The notes: generated by a model from the letters alone, not told the origin. Numbered from the stretch's first letter, positions 34,742 to 46,959 are shown. The stretch is 64,000 bases of DNA from Liolophura sinensis (GCF_032854445.1 NC_088302.1:24503788-24567787), one strand, 5' to 3'. Program-made: numbers and translations.

Positions 34742-36141
34742 ATATACCCTAAATCACCCCCCCCCCCCACCCACCCCCATCGATCTATTCCTATCATCTC
34801 ACACTTTAATTTATCTATATAGGAATGTCATCTTAATCTTTATAAACAAATTAAATTTCTACAGAACAGTTTGGTAGTTTCCTTTTATAACTTAATCCAG
34901 GCATGGTGTTAAACATGAATTAATAAATCAAAGAATTTTATTGCTTAATAATAAACAACAATCAATCAATCAATCAGTTTATAGCTTATGATACTTAACA
35001 ATCAGTTAATCAGTGGAATTTATACCTTATATAGCCCTGTGGCACTGACTTACGTTTTTGACGCTTTTATACAGCGCTGGACACATATTGCCATATGTAC
35101 GGATAAATATATACCTAGTTGGTACCGACGGGTGAGCAGTAGATATCAGGCAGGTGACAGTGTAAGACTGGATAGCCGACTCTGAATATCCATTAACAAG
35201 GATCATCGGGTATATATTCTTGCACTCAAAAAATTAGATTGCTTATTGGATCGAATCTTATTCTCTCTGAAATCTATCAAACTTAATTCACCTGTTTTAA
35301 CGGTGAAATTCAGCACGTTCCACAAATAAATCAAATAAAATCAATCAGTTTATCTGTTAAATTTATCAATTAACATAAACACGCAAGAATATACACCAGT
35401 TTGGCTTAATTTATATAAATAACCAAACATTGTCGATAGCAGGTGTTCTTTTTTCCCCTCTATCGTCACACTTCTGCGTGGATTGATGTCTGTCTGTGGG
35501 CGTCATCTGTGTATCTGTAAAACGTGTGCTCTTAGTAGTACAGTACACTGCATTTCCTTTGTAGGCGGCCTTTGAAAGGCTTCTGACGCCCTTGCCCACG
35601 TACGTATTCCATTGACGGCTGGAAGATGACACTCTTATCTCGAACTGTATGACAACAGTTCAGTTGCTGTATTGATTGGTGATCTGCGACAAAGCAAACA
35701 CTCTAGGCCGGCATCATCTAGTTATAAAGTCCTCCGCAAAGCGCCACATTGTGTTCGCTTACATAAATGTTGGTTACACAGCAAAAGGTCGTCAGTGTTT
35801 TCCTATGCTCACAGGACAGGTCGCGTGGGACGTGATTGGGGGTCTCATGTTTGAAGTTCAAATATTGAGTGAGGTCAGGTAGCCAACAACTGTGGGTCTA
35901 ACATTAGTCTAGATGCAAGGAAAGCGAAGGTTGATTCCAAGGCTGTTAAAGTGTACTTGGAACACAAATTTCGTGTGTAAGACCGACAGTGTGGCAATGA
36001 CTGACTGGCTTAAAACTACATATTGGAAATTCCTAAATCTCATATCCTTTGTCAGTCTACCTCGATATAACGGTTGTTTATTTTGCTCTATTCTTTTTAG
36101 TATGCCCTAGAGTGACCCCGCATTATAACTCTCAATCTGGT
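34742..36141. other. Intergenic AT-rich DNA, no gene recognised
   Basis: Contains a C11 run near 34758, a short (CAAT)n run near 34960, and a sequence at about 35225 (GCACTCAAAAAATTAG) that resembles the outer end of the MITE family, though no partner end was identified. No supported coding region. Confidence 0.5.
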
Positions 36142-36153
36142 ATTTACCGTCAG

Positions 36154-36302
36154 AGGGGTTGCTTAGCGCGCTAGTGCAGCGTAATGACCCAGGGTAATGA
36201 CCCAGGCTCTGCCCGGTTTCCTCCCACCGTAGTGCTGGCCGCCGTTGTATAAGTGAAATATTCTTGAGTACAGCGTAAAACACCAATCAAATAAATAAAT
36301 AA
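36154..36302 (+). repeat. SINE family 1, internally deleted, perfect TSD
   Basis: Only 149 bp. The head GGGTTGCTTAGCGCGCTAGT joins CTCTGCCCGGTTTCCTCCC directly, losing the B box and centre, with GTAATGACCCAGG repeated at the joint. The tail is intact. A perfect 12-bp target-site duplication, ATTTACCGTCAG, lies at 36142-36153 and 36303-36314. Confidence 0.9.
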
Positions 36303-36498
36303 ATTTACCGTCAGTATATATGTCCCTCGTTCCTTGCATCAGTTTATCCTAGTTAGAACCAGAACCTTAGATTTGTTGTCTGTACACCCTTCATCTCTCA
36401 CGCCCACATCACATCTCACCAACTCGCTTACCGTCAGCAGGGCCTATTAAAAGGGTATACATGTATGTTCCTTGCCCCTCAAAAGAGTACTATAACCG

Positions 36499-36990
36499 AC
36501 AACTTCTTTTTTTTGTCCTCAGTTTCCCCCTGTTCCTCACAATTGCATCCTAACTTATAACCTCTGTTTTGTCCTCAGTTTCCCCCTGTTCCTCACAATT
36601 GCATCCTGACTTATAACCTCTGTTTTGTCCCCAGTTTCCTCCTGTTCCTCACAATTGCATCCTAACTTATAACCTCTGTTTTGTCCTCAGTTTTCCCCTG
36701 TTCCTCACAATTGCATCCTAACTTATAACCTCTGTTTTGTCCTCAGTCTCCCCCTGTTCCTCACAATTGCATCCTGACTTATAACATCTGTTTTGTCGTC
36801 AGTTTCCCCCTGTTCCTCACAATTGCATCCTAACTTATAACCTCTGTTTTGTCGTCAGTTTCCCCCTGTTCCTCACAATTGCATCCTAACTTATAACCTC
36901 TGTTTTGTCGTCAGTTTCCCCCTGTTCCTCACAATTGCATCCTAACTTATAACCTCAGTTTCCTACTCATTCCTCAAAACCCACAACCTC
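36499..36990 (+). repeat. 56-bp minisatellite, about 8 to 9 copies
   Basis: TTATAACC starts at 36555, 36611, 36667, 36723, 36779, 36835, 36891 and 36947, exactly 56 bp apart, with degraded units at both ends. Each unit reads CCTAACTTATAACCTCTGTT then TTGTCCTCAG and TTTCCCCCTGTTCCTCACAA. Units differ by a few substitutions (TCCTC/TCGTC). Confidence 0.97.
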
Positions 36991-37011
36991 TGTTTTGTCT
37001 TCAGTGGTTCC

Positions 37012-38041
37012 TTGTCCCCAACAACCGAATCCTTATTACGTATTTGCCGCGCAGGGACAGACCATCGACCTTCGACGAGCTCCCGACGGAAGGGACTTTC
37101 ACACATGAGACTACAGATATGCAGATCATTTTGGTGCAAGACAAGTGGCATTTACGAACATTAGGCTATATACGAATTCGGTCACGAGAGTATCACCGAC
37201 CTCTTTTAGCCATCAAGATCCAAAAACAGTGAAAGCAAGACTATCTACAAATTGCCTGCGCAAAGCCGGGCTTGAGCCTGTACCGAGTGTGTCATGGGGA
37301 TTGAAACGCAAGGGCTACCAGATCATGCCCCGTTTCTCCATGTGAAATACGGTGTTTTGGTTGTTTTAATAACACCCAAATCACACCTTCAGGCGGAACA
37401 CACAAAGCCCATCAAAATTAATTATAGGAATTTATTTAAAAAAAAAACCGTGCAAATACTTTAAAGAAAAAACCTAGATCTATAAATGTGACATGAACGT
37501 ACATACAAATATTTAAAATACGAACTTTAGAGTAGAATTTGCTTCTTGCAATCCTGTATTATGCATACAGTACATGGGGTCACAGAGAATGGCTATAATG
37601 TGAATGGCATATTGACTTGACATCACGAACCGAAAAAGGGAAAATAAACTTTGTATTTCTCGTCCTACACTGGAAAGTAAAAATAGCAGAAGAGAAATCT
37701 TTCGGATCAACATGTTCTCGAGACACTAGGGGATCGATAATTGATGAATAGGTTCAAGTATACTGAAAGGTGGAGCATGGGAAGTTGATCCTGTCCGCGC
37801 CCATGTGGCAGACTGTCGCCTCCACCCCAGTTTGAACGACACATACATATGTAATCTTAGCATCAGTAGTCATGACGCCCGTGAAATCTACAGTCATACG
37901 GCTTTAGTTTTTTTGCAGGTGTTTCCCATCCGATCCGGAGAGGACTAGTTTTCTTCGTTTGCGATGTTAGCCAGGGATCACTGCTAGTGCTCCTATTGTT
38001 TGTCGGGCGCAGCCAGCACTATAAGCCTATACCCGTTTGAG
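37012..38041. other. Intergenic, no gene recognised
   Basis: No coding region that I can support. Short overlapping ORFs on both strands at 36963-37345 do not resemble a known protein. Confidence 0.5.
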
Positions 38042-38236
38042 TTAGCTCAGTTTGATGAACAGGGTGTGTGACAATTCTGGGATTTTGCAGATCAGATCAA
38101 GTTCCGAAACAGGTGTTTTCCGGAGCTTTGCAGATTTCGCATCGACTTCAGCTTGTTGTTGACGAAACGCCACAGAGTCAACAGCTACATTTGTACCAAT
38201 TGATTTTTTTAACAAATCAACAAACCCCTCGTGCAT
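38042..38236 (-). CDS. Weak coding candidate, 64 codons
   Basis: ATG at 38234-38236 to TAA. The peptide begins MHEGFVDLLKKSIGTNVAVD and has a mixed, protein-like composition with no low-complexity stretch. I do not recognise it. It lies 380 bp downstream of the - strand candidate at 38615-38797 and could be another exon of one gene, but I cannot pair clean splice sites. It may equally be chance. Confidence 0.18.
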   Translation of the reverse strand: MHEGFVDLLKKSIGTNVAVDSVAFRQQQAEVDAKSAKLRKTPVSELDLICKIPELSHTLFIKLS

Positions 38237-38614
38237 GAAAACATAAAAAAAATGCCTATGCGATTTTTAAGGTTGCGTAATTTTTTTTACCTTCTCCAAA
38301 GCAGATGGTTTACGTTATTTATTACATAATCAAATGACATAGCACCATATGCATGTAAACAAGGATGAAAGGATAACGTAGCCCTGTGAAGAAACCAGCG
38401 TGCATTCTTGGCTTATTCTGCCAAGGTTTAGCCTCAGGTAGGATCGAACTTCACTGACCCACATAAACATGTGAATTTAACCACTTTAACCGAAATCAAT
38501 TTTTTTTCGCACGCGGTTGGAATTTCTTTTTCGCAATCCGGGAGTCAAAAAAATATTGTTCCATCCGAACGATTTTTTTCCCAATGTGTACAAACTTAGA
38601 TTTTATACACCCCA

Positions 38615-38797
38615 TTATTTGATATTGACTCTGTCCCAAATACCACTCGTGCTCTCGTGCTTGGCATATTTTTGACAGAAAATGTGCCTCATCTTGCGAT
38701 ATGTCACTTTAGTGTGCACCCCAAGGACCATGGTGTTGATACATTGTAAGCAGCGATCGTAATCCACAAAGGAGAAGACAGACCAGCGGGTCGCCAT
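38615..38797 (-). CDS. Weak coding candidate, 60 codons
   Basis: ATG at 38795-38797 in a favourable context (GAGAACATGGCG) to TAA at 38615. The peptide begins MATRWSVFSFVDYDRCLQCI, is rich in aromatic, Cys and basic residues, and is not a repeat product. The frame extends upstream to another ATG at 38830. No family is recognised. A possible donor, G|GTATTT, lies near the 3' end, so it could be a first exon rather than a complete gene. Confidence 0.2.
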   Translation of the reverse strand: MATRWSVFSFVDYDRCLQCINTMVLGVHTKVTYRKMRHIFCQKYAKHESTSGIWDRVNIK

Positions 38798-39860
38798 GTT
38801 CTCATACCACTGACATGACAACACCGGCATGTGTAAACCATATGCATGACCTTATTCGGAACAACAAGTCTTAAGTGTACAAACACATATAACGTATGAA
38901 CTTAAAGCAGTGCTCAGTTTGTAATTTAAAAGGCACAATATATTACAAAGTATTACCGATTACAATGTTTATAGAGGAATAGTATTTAGTGATATTTTCG
39001 GTAGGACCTCACGAATTCACCATAGTCAACTGTCTCTAATCTGGAGCAAAATTTTTTTTTTATATTTCAGATTCATTGGACGTTGGCTTTGGACGTATAC
39101 ACGGGTCTATATTTGCATTATACATCGTTAAACTGTTGCATGGCGCAAAGAACGGCAATGTTTATCCAGGTATTTCTGTTTAATTCATAAATCACCAAAG
39201 AGCTGCAGTTTGGTGAGAAATATTGTAAAATATCCTTAAAATACGTCTGCCGCGAAGAAGCTGACATGACATTTGTAATATTCCATTCTGGTAGCATGTT
39301 TGTTTGCTTGGGGTTTAGCTAAATTTGAACATTATTTGCTCATACAATGAATGCTATATCATTACAGTGCTGCTTCACCGGAAAGCTATGCCGAAAGCAC
39401 CAGACACCAACTATTGTGTATTGTATGGAGTCTTGGGTATGACTCAATTGGGCTTAAACGGAGGCCTCGTATACATGCTTACCTTTCCACCGCAAATCAA
39501 TCCAATATCTGTCACATACACTATACATGCGGTGAATATGATTGTATTTTTCGAGTTTTATCTATCCTTTCACAGATAATTCAAAGGGTTCAAATCTGCA
39601 CGCCTCTGTAATTTTGTTTTGAATCGTATAAGTGACTATTGTATTACTTAATAACAATTTTATGAGCAGGCCTATTAGGTAGATATAATTCTCCAGCGGT
39701 GGCTTTATAGTCGCGGAAATGTAAAAAGATATGCCCATAAACCCAATCACCTGTCATTCGTCGGAGATCATTCAGGCAGGCTTTCCTTTTTCTCTTGTGT
39801 TTTCGTCTTTGAAGGTTTCCTGATTTACCTTTAGGCAAACAATTTCCATAACCATTCGGA

Positions 39861-39988
39861 TAGTTGTGAGTTCCCTCTAGGCTCTGACCGGTTACCGCCC
39901 ACCATAATGATGGCCGCCATCATATAAGTCAAGTACTCTTCAGTACGTCGTAGAATTAACATAATCACATAACTCTATAAATAAATTC
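39861..39988 (+). repeat. SINE family 1, degraded 3' half
   Basis: GGCTCTGACCGGTTACCGCC, CACCATAATGATGGCCGCCA and TATAAGTCAAGTACTCTTCA are worn family 1 blocks, ending TCTATAAATAAAT. Confidence 0.7.
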
Positions 39989-41523
39989 TGCAATCATGAA
40001 AACCAATGAAATTCAGTCATCATGCACCTCCCATGTATCAGCATCACTCAGTGAATCAGTTATAGTCAGTCCTTAAAACATGCTTTATCTTGAAGACTGT
40101 CATCAACCCTAGACCCTCTTCTGCATGCTGACATTTCCTTCTGCAGAGAAAATACTTGTGAACCCTTTGCACTGAGTTCGACACATGGGAAACGGAGGCA
40201 TTGTGTCAGACACGAAGCCTCAACCGTGCTCCACATACGCTGACGGGCACGCAATCATGTCAGCATGTCTGGAATGACGATCTAGAGAAGAGAAATCCAA
40301 ATTTTTAGTCATTGTTTCTTTTAGGATTCTTTCCATTTCTGTTCATGGAAAAAACAAAACTCCTTTACTAGCACACGTCAGACAAGATTGTCTTGTCTTT
40401 GAGTATAAATCATGGAGAGCATATCCCTGCCCCTCAGCTGTAACTGTAAATATAGCTGTTAGTGCACTAACCTTTGCCCTAAAAACATAACAGTAACTAT
40501 GCTCGACTAGTGAGTTGTCTAAAATTCTACCGTAACCAACGTGCTCTCTATACTGTTTTGCAAGACAAACATAAAATTAGTTTCAGGGTTTATCCGGTAA
40601 ATAATAATGATTCGTATAATGGGGAATATGATGCGATACTGATTCTCCACAACCGATGAACTTTATATCAGGAGCAATCGTGAATTCATAATATCCAGAA
40701 AAACATATAAGCCTATATATTGTCTTGTATATGCAATGTCTTGAAAGTGACTGGAGGAACGTTGATACAGGTTGGGCGTTTGCTTATTTAGAACGCCTAG
40801 TCTACTGTGGGCTACTAGTATACAAGTTACAGAGTGTGTATAACCTATTACAATGAACTGTTCGCGATGTCCCTTACAAATAACAGCGAGGTCATCCAGT
40901 GCGGATTGTGCATCTGGACAGCGTTTGTATATAGATGTAAAAACAAGCTCGTTAATTCCTCAAGGGAAAAACGTCAAAGCATTTGTGTTATAGTTTTGGC
41001 TTTTGTTACAAAGGCCTTTCTAACATAGTTGATGGGCAAAACAGTTAAAACAAATAGAATTGATCATACTTCACAATTTTAGGTATTTCTTATTTCTTTC
41101 CAAATTCGCACCGGTGGTGTACGGCATAACTTCCCCTTTATGTATACATAACAGCATGGGCCTATACTCCTGTTGCAGCCATGGGATATACTCACGACTG
41201 GCCAATGTCCATCCACACCGTAAACAAACTTTGTTTACGTCCAAGTTTTGCGAAGACAAGGGTCGACTAAGTACGTCTTCACCGATGCAACGTGATCAAA
41301 ATATTTACCTATAAATCAGAAATCTTTCCTATTTTAATCACTGACCACTGACATCAAAAACTGATGTGATGGGTTTGTCTAAATTTTCCGCTCAATCAGT
41401 CAGCCGATTGTTTTTCTCAGAAGACACCAGCTTTGTAGGTACAGCTTGTTTGTAAATGTGTGTTAGCAGCTGATATGTACACAAAGCAAGAAAAGGATAG
41501 GATTGAGTGAGTAAAAGAAAACC
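39989..41523. other. Intergenic, no gene recognised
   Basis: No supported feature. ORFs at 40834-41028 and 41060-41314 have no recognisable motif, and the second overlaps an ORF on the opposite strand. Confidence 0.5.
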
Positions 41524-41525
41524 TA

Positions 41526-41765
41526 CACTCAAAAGATTATTCTGTTAATTTCAACAGAAAGCCTCTTTTCTAAGTGATGCCAGAATGATTTCTTCTATTG
41601 CAACAGACTATTCTGTTAAATATAACACACATGTTCTATTAAATAAACATAAAGATTCAATGAGGCTAACAGGGTATCATGATGAATATGACACAGTATT
41701 ATGTCAGAATACATTCTAGCATCAGACAATAGACTTTGTGTTAAAATGAACAGATTCTTTGAGTG
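41526..41765. mobile_element. MITE copy 3 (best preserved)
   Basis: 240 bp with outer ends CACTCAAAAGA and TCTTTGAGTG flanked by TA on each side (41524-41525, 41766-41767). Subterminal blocks CTGTTAATTTCAACAG and AAGTGATGCCAGAATG are mirrored by ACATTCTAGCATCAGACAAT and TGTTAAAATGAACAG. No ORF; a presumed passenger of a Tc1/mariner-type transposase. Confidence 0.85.
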
Positions 41766-42117
41766 TAAGCAGTCAGTTCAAGTTCAAACTGTAATGATAT
41801 GAAGTGTTTGGATTGAAAATAGCACAGGTTTTAATTATGATCAAAGATATGGGCCACGCTCGCTACTGGTGTATACCCAAAACTGACTTAACTGACGTTA
41901 TTTATGTTCTTGTTTGCAGTTAATTTTGATGGGTTTGGGATAATAATAGAAAATTGATCGCTAATGGGGAAAGAAGACGTGTGGCCGGGAATGGACGGGA
42001 TGGTGCCACTTGTGCTTTCACGAGGTCAGTTTGCCGCCAATAATTATTTACGTCCAGTGTGCCTACCTTCTATATCACTCCGAGGTACGTTATGGCTACT
42101 GTTTTTGGTGGCCATGC

Positions 42118-42370
42118 ATCTTATATTAAATGTGATCACCGCAATATTTTGAGTCATTATAGACCAGTGACGACTAATACATTGCAATTAACATCATTGC
42201 ATTTTATTTCTCCTTAAGCGACTGCGTGTAACTTGCTACTATATTAAGCATTTACGTGAACAGGTGGAACAAAACGCTAAATGACGTAAACTAACAAGAG
42301 TCCGTCTGTCATTGGTTAACTTTGACCATTTGCCAACTATCACACTTTCGTCACTGCTCTAGTTTTACTA
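42118..42370 (+). repeat. Unclassified dispersed repeat, copy 1
   Basis: TTAAATGTGATCACC, ATTGCAATTAACATCATTGC and GACCATTTGCCAACTATCAC recur in the same order at 50055-50217. The middle part is about 90 bp longer here. Confidence 0.75.
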
Positions 42371-43368
42371 TTTGCTGTAGCTTTATTTATTGCAGTGAGA
42401 TGTTTCAGATTGCTGTAGAGAGAGAGAAATGATGGAAAAAGCGACAAATACTACTAATGAAAAGTTTAATTAACTGCATGATGTCTTTTCGGATGTGACC
42501 ATTGAAGTGAAGGAATTCAAAAATTGAAAGTATTGAGCACATGACATTAGCCTTCACGAGAACTCCTTAATTATGGGGAAACAAAACGCCCATGTTAAAG
42601 GTTAGGATGATTGTGTGTTAGGTCTTGCCTCTAGAATTGGATAACACATGGGACAATATTCCTGTCCCTTGGTATCTAATACAATACGTCATGTATAAAA
42701 CGTGCACCCTTCGCGCTGAGTACACCGTTCAAATACTGACATCAGTCGCGCCGACCTGACATAGGGTCCCGCATATCATGGAAGTTATGAGCGTTAGGGT
42801 TATCGCATCACGGAGGGTTGTAATTCACGTGGCAGAGGCTATGCTGACGTTATGCCGTTTGGGGGACAGAGATCGTAATGTTGTCAGACAGAGCAGACAG
42901 ACTAAGGGATAATCCAACTATAAGCCGTTATAACTCCGCGAGGCTTTGTCGAATTATCGGCAGTAAATAACTCGCGATATAACTTAATCTACTCACCGTC
43001 AACCCAGACAATTACACGTTGTGTTTGCTAAGTTTATGATTTCGTGAAGGGCCATAAACAAAGAAAGCCGGAGTTCTTAGAGGCTAAAGTCCCTATCGGA
43101 TATTCGTATCGTTGAGAAAAGCCACTGAGGACAAACGCAGGAAAAAAAAAGTGGATTTACGAAAGCTGTCTTTGTGACGTCATCGATTTGCGTAGGCCTC
43201 GTGCACTGAAGTAATGGATGAGAATCAATCCTTTCATGCAAGCTGGCCTAAGTTCTATCGTATGATCAGAGCGAAGTGAAACTGGTATCCGCGTCCATAT
43301 ATACAGGCAAGGACTCTTTTTTGAGCACATAATCATATCTGATTTCATGACCCAGTGTCGCAGCCGAC
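42371..43368. other. Intergenic, no gene recognised
   Basis: About 1 kb between the dispersed repeat and the next MITE. A 73-codon ORF on - (43157-43378) partly overlaps the MITE end and is not supported. Confidence 0.5.
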
Positions 43369-43370
43369 TA

Positions 43371-43619
43371 TTCTCCAAAAATAATCTGTTAATTTTAAGA
43401 GAAGGCCTGTTGTTTAAGTGACGCTAGAATATATTCTGTTCTTCCAGCGAATTATTATGTTGAATATAACACACATATTTTATTAACTGAACATAACCAT
43501 TGTATTATATTAACATGATATCGTGTTCAATCTGACAGAGTATCTATAATAAAAGAATGCTCCTATCCTCACATAAACGACAGATTTATGCTAAAATTAA
43601 GAGATTAATTTTTTGAGTG
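43371..43619. mobile_element. MITE copy 4
   Basis: Left end TTCTCCAAAAATAATCTGTT (slightly worn), right end TTAATTTTTTGAGTG followed by TA. Internal AAGTGACGCTAGAATATATT and AACATGATATCGTGTTCAAT blocks match the family. Confidence 0.8.
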
Positions 43620-43807
43620 TATAAATAGGTGAAGTACCATGATTGAATGGTGAGATAGGGTGTACTGAGCGGACTGGTTCGATCTTTTGTGTGTATACTG
43701 ATTAGATGTAGACGGCAGATGAGATTTACCAGGTAACTGGAACAGTCAGTGATGTCCACGGGATCAGCTTCGTCCGGTAAATTTCCTATAGGCCTATCCA
43801 CGAACCT

Positions 43808-43866
43808 GACTATCGCTGTACAAGTGAAATATTCTTGAGTACAGAGTAAAATCAGAATAAAATAAG
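43808..43866 (+). repeat. SINE family 1 tail fragment
   Basis: TATCGCTGTACAAGTGAAAT then ATTCTTGAGTACAGAGTAAA and AATAAAATAAGC; only the last part of the element remains. Confidence 0.7.
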
Positions 43867-44709
43867 CATGTACTTCAGAAGACTGAGTAGCAATACTGAC
43901 GAAACAGACTTTATTTTTGGTAACAACAAACAGGTGTCTTCACAAATTAAAAATAACTGCATTCGCCATCAACATAATTGTACACGACACTTCCAAGGAC
44001 GTGCACTAATAGGCTATGTTTCAAATAATATAATAATCATTCTAAAATCCCCCCCCCCCAACAATAAACGCTCATCACATCGATTCCGCTAAAAATGCAC
44101 ACCATAATTTCAAATATTCGCTTCACTGGATTGTGTAGAGGAACTGTCAGCAGGTTGGCTTACCAAAGAATTTAGTAGACTATCTTTTGTTACCATGGTA
44201 ACGTGATATACCTGTACAGACTATCATGAAATATCACGCATGACTAAATCCCGACTCTTACACATATGATAAGAATGTCTACAGGCGAATTCAGGGGCGC
44301 GTTATACAGTGCATGTCCTGGTCTTTTGTGCTATTAGGATCCCATAGGAGGGCTTGTGTACTGAATCTACGATAGACGTTTTCTTGGGGTTTCTTGGGCA
44401 TTGGGGTTTGGGGGTGGTAGTTGTGTTTTCATCATGACTCCTTGCACTGTATGTTGGTATCTAACTATAATTGAAGGAATCTCTGTAGGTATATGTACAT
44501 GCATATCTGAGCTTCGATTTTCTCCCAAACCAATCATCCTATTGACTTCAAACCTTCAAGGTGTGCTGAGAACCCAAGACAGTTCAGTGTCGAATATCAA
44601 AAAATTGATAGGCGAACTGGACAATGAAGCCGTAACAAATTCTTCCAAAGAGCTCTGTCAATGACATGCTGGGTTCTTATATTCTTCAAATCCCCAGTAG
44701 ATGAATCGT
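43867..44709. other. Intergenic, no gene recognised
   Basis: No supported gene. Contains a short C run near 44050. The 87-codon ORF at 44401-44664 (+) has no motif. Confidence 0.5.
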
Positions 44710-44710
44710 A

Positions 44711-45900
44711 CCCCCATCGTCAGATATCCAACAGGGCCTAGGGACGGTACATAAACCTTACATCCATGGTTAGATGTCCAAAAAGGCCCAGGGATCTTAC
44801 ATAAAATTTACCTCCATTCCCAGGCGTCCAAAAGGGACCAGGGACGATACATAAACCTTACATTCATGGTCAGATGTCCAAAAGGGCCCAGGGACGGTAC
44901 ATAAACCTTACATTCATGGTCAGATATCCCAAAAGGCCCAGGGATCTTACATAAAATTTACATCCATTCCCAGGTGTCCAAAAGGGCCCAAGGACGATAC
45001 ATAAACCTTACATCCATGGTAAGATGTCCCAAAGGGCCTAGGCACGCTACATAAACCTTACATGAATTCCCAGATGTCCAAAAGGGCCCAGGGGCGATAC
45101 ATAAAACTTACATCCATGGTAAGATGTCCAAAAGGGCCTAGGGACGATACATAAACATTACAGCCATTCCCAGATGCCTAAAAGGGCCTAAGGACGACAC
45201 ATAAACCTAACATCCATGGTCAGATGTCCAAAAGAGCCCAGGGGCGATACATAAACCCTACATCCATTCCCAGATGTTAAAAGGGCCCAGGGACGGTACA
45301 TAAACCTTACATAAATTCCCAGATGTCCAAAAGGGCCTGGGGACGGTACATAAACGTTACACCCATAAGAAGATGTCCGAAAGGGCCCAGTGACAAGACA
45401 TATACCCTACATTCACGAGTAGATGTCCAAAAGGGCCCAGTGACAAGACATATACCCTACATTCACGAGTAGATGTCCAAAAGGGCCAAGTGATAGTACA
45501 TAAACCTTACATCCATGATCAGATGTCCAAAAGGGTCCAGGGGCGGTACATAAACCTTACATCCATGATCAGATGTTCAAAACGGCCAAGTCACAGCAAA
45601 TAAACTCTACATCCATGTCAGACGTTCAAAGGGCCAAGATAGGACAGAAACCGTATATCTATGATCTGATGTCCAAAATGGCCAAAGGACAATACATAGA
45701 CCCTATATCTCTGATCTGATGTCCAAAACGGCCAAGGGACAATACATTAACCCTATATCTATGATGTGATGTCCAAAATGGCCAAGGGACAATACATAGA
45801 CCCTATATCTATGATCTGATGTCCAAAATGGCCAAGGGACAATACATAGACCCTAAATCTATGACGTGATGTCCAAAATGGCCAAGGGACAGTACATAAA
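44711..45900. repeat. 50-bp minisatellite, about 24 copies
   Basis: Units of 49-51 bp read CATCCATGGTCAGATGTCCA then AAAGGGCCCAGGGACGGTAC and ATAAACCTTA. Left-side units carry AAAGGGCCCAGGGACGGT; from about 45640 to the end units carry AAATGGCCAAGGGACAAT with CCCTATATCTATGATCTGAT, so the array has two subtypes in separate blocks. It cannot encode a periodic peptide because 50 is not a multiple of 3. Confidence 0.96.
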
Positions 45901-46889
45901 ATGGATAAATAAATCAATGAATAGAGAAATTTGCGTAAATATTCACTTATTTGCTTGTTGACTTCTTTAGGATATGTGTAACACTTTACTAATAACTGTT
46001 ATATCTCTTTATGTTGGTACCCAATAACCTGGACTGTTCATATAGACCCTGACTCTTGTGACGTTATCGGTACTATACAGTTAAAAGACCTGTTCACCAG
46101 TTGACAGTCCCTTTGGGATTAATGGATACAGTGGATGTGGTGTAGGCTGTATGAATAATGATATCTGATCCTTCCATATACATTTACAATCGCATGATTC
46201 ACAGTGTCAAAATGTAACGATAATAGCTTGTAATATTTAATTCATACATAGTGCACGCACACAGAGCAAACACGCGTCATTTTTTTGTTGCGAAATGTCT
46301 GCAAGCTGCTCTAATAGTAGCGCTTGACGACAATCTGCCCAAGTACGCGTAAAGCGAGTTTGTTTACCTTAACTACAACAAATAGCTACCGCCGTTCGGC
46401 ATACGTCGTGGTGGGCAAAGTTAGCATATCAGTTAGTGCGTTCGCATCAGTGACGTAATATGGCAATCGATATGCTATTAAAGAACAAAGCGGTATGGGG
46501 TTAAGTTTCAATATGTGCAAACTGTGGGACGTAAAACTATATAGTTTGGTAACCATATAGGCTCCTGAAAAAACACGACACGAAAACTTCCGACATAAAA
46601 CATAACCGTCCATTCTGAGAAGTTCGCATCCAGGTCACACCAACTGTATTTGTTTCCACAGGAGCATAAATAGGGAATAATTTACATGAAGTTGTCAAAT
46701 TATTTTAATAAGTGTACAGTTCACCATTTTGTAATTATGTTACTGAAGTTCTCAATTTGTGTTTAGCTCGTCCATTTAATAGATTTAATATACATGTGTG
46801 CTCTTATAAAATATTACTATATTACGTCTATGAATTGCATATCTTACATGTTGTTAACCTATTGCAAGGTTGGAATATGGCAATAAACA
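45901..46889. other. Intergenic, no gene recognised
   Basis: No supported feature between the 50-bp array and the SINE/(TA)n complex. A 75-codon ORF at 46386-46613 (-) is unrecognised. Confidence 0.5.
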
Positions 46890-46895
46890 CCAATC

Positions 46896-46898
<3 letters not shown>

Positions 46899-46955
<57 letters not shown>
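46899..46955. repeat. (TA)n microsatellite
   Basis: About 57 bp of TA directly abutting the tail of the inverted SINE at 46956-47125. Confidence 0.97.

Positions 46956-46959
<4 letters not shown>

Noticed and set aside
36499-36990. 56-bp array considered as CRISPR or as real exons
   Set aside because: The whole 56-bp unit repeats with no variable spacer, and 56 is not a multiple of 3, so no repeated coding frame exists.
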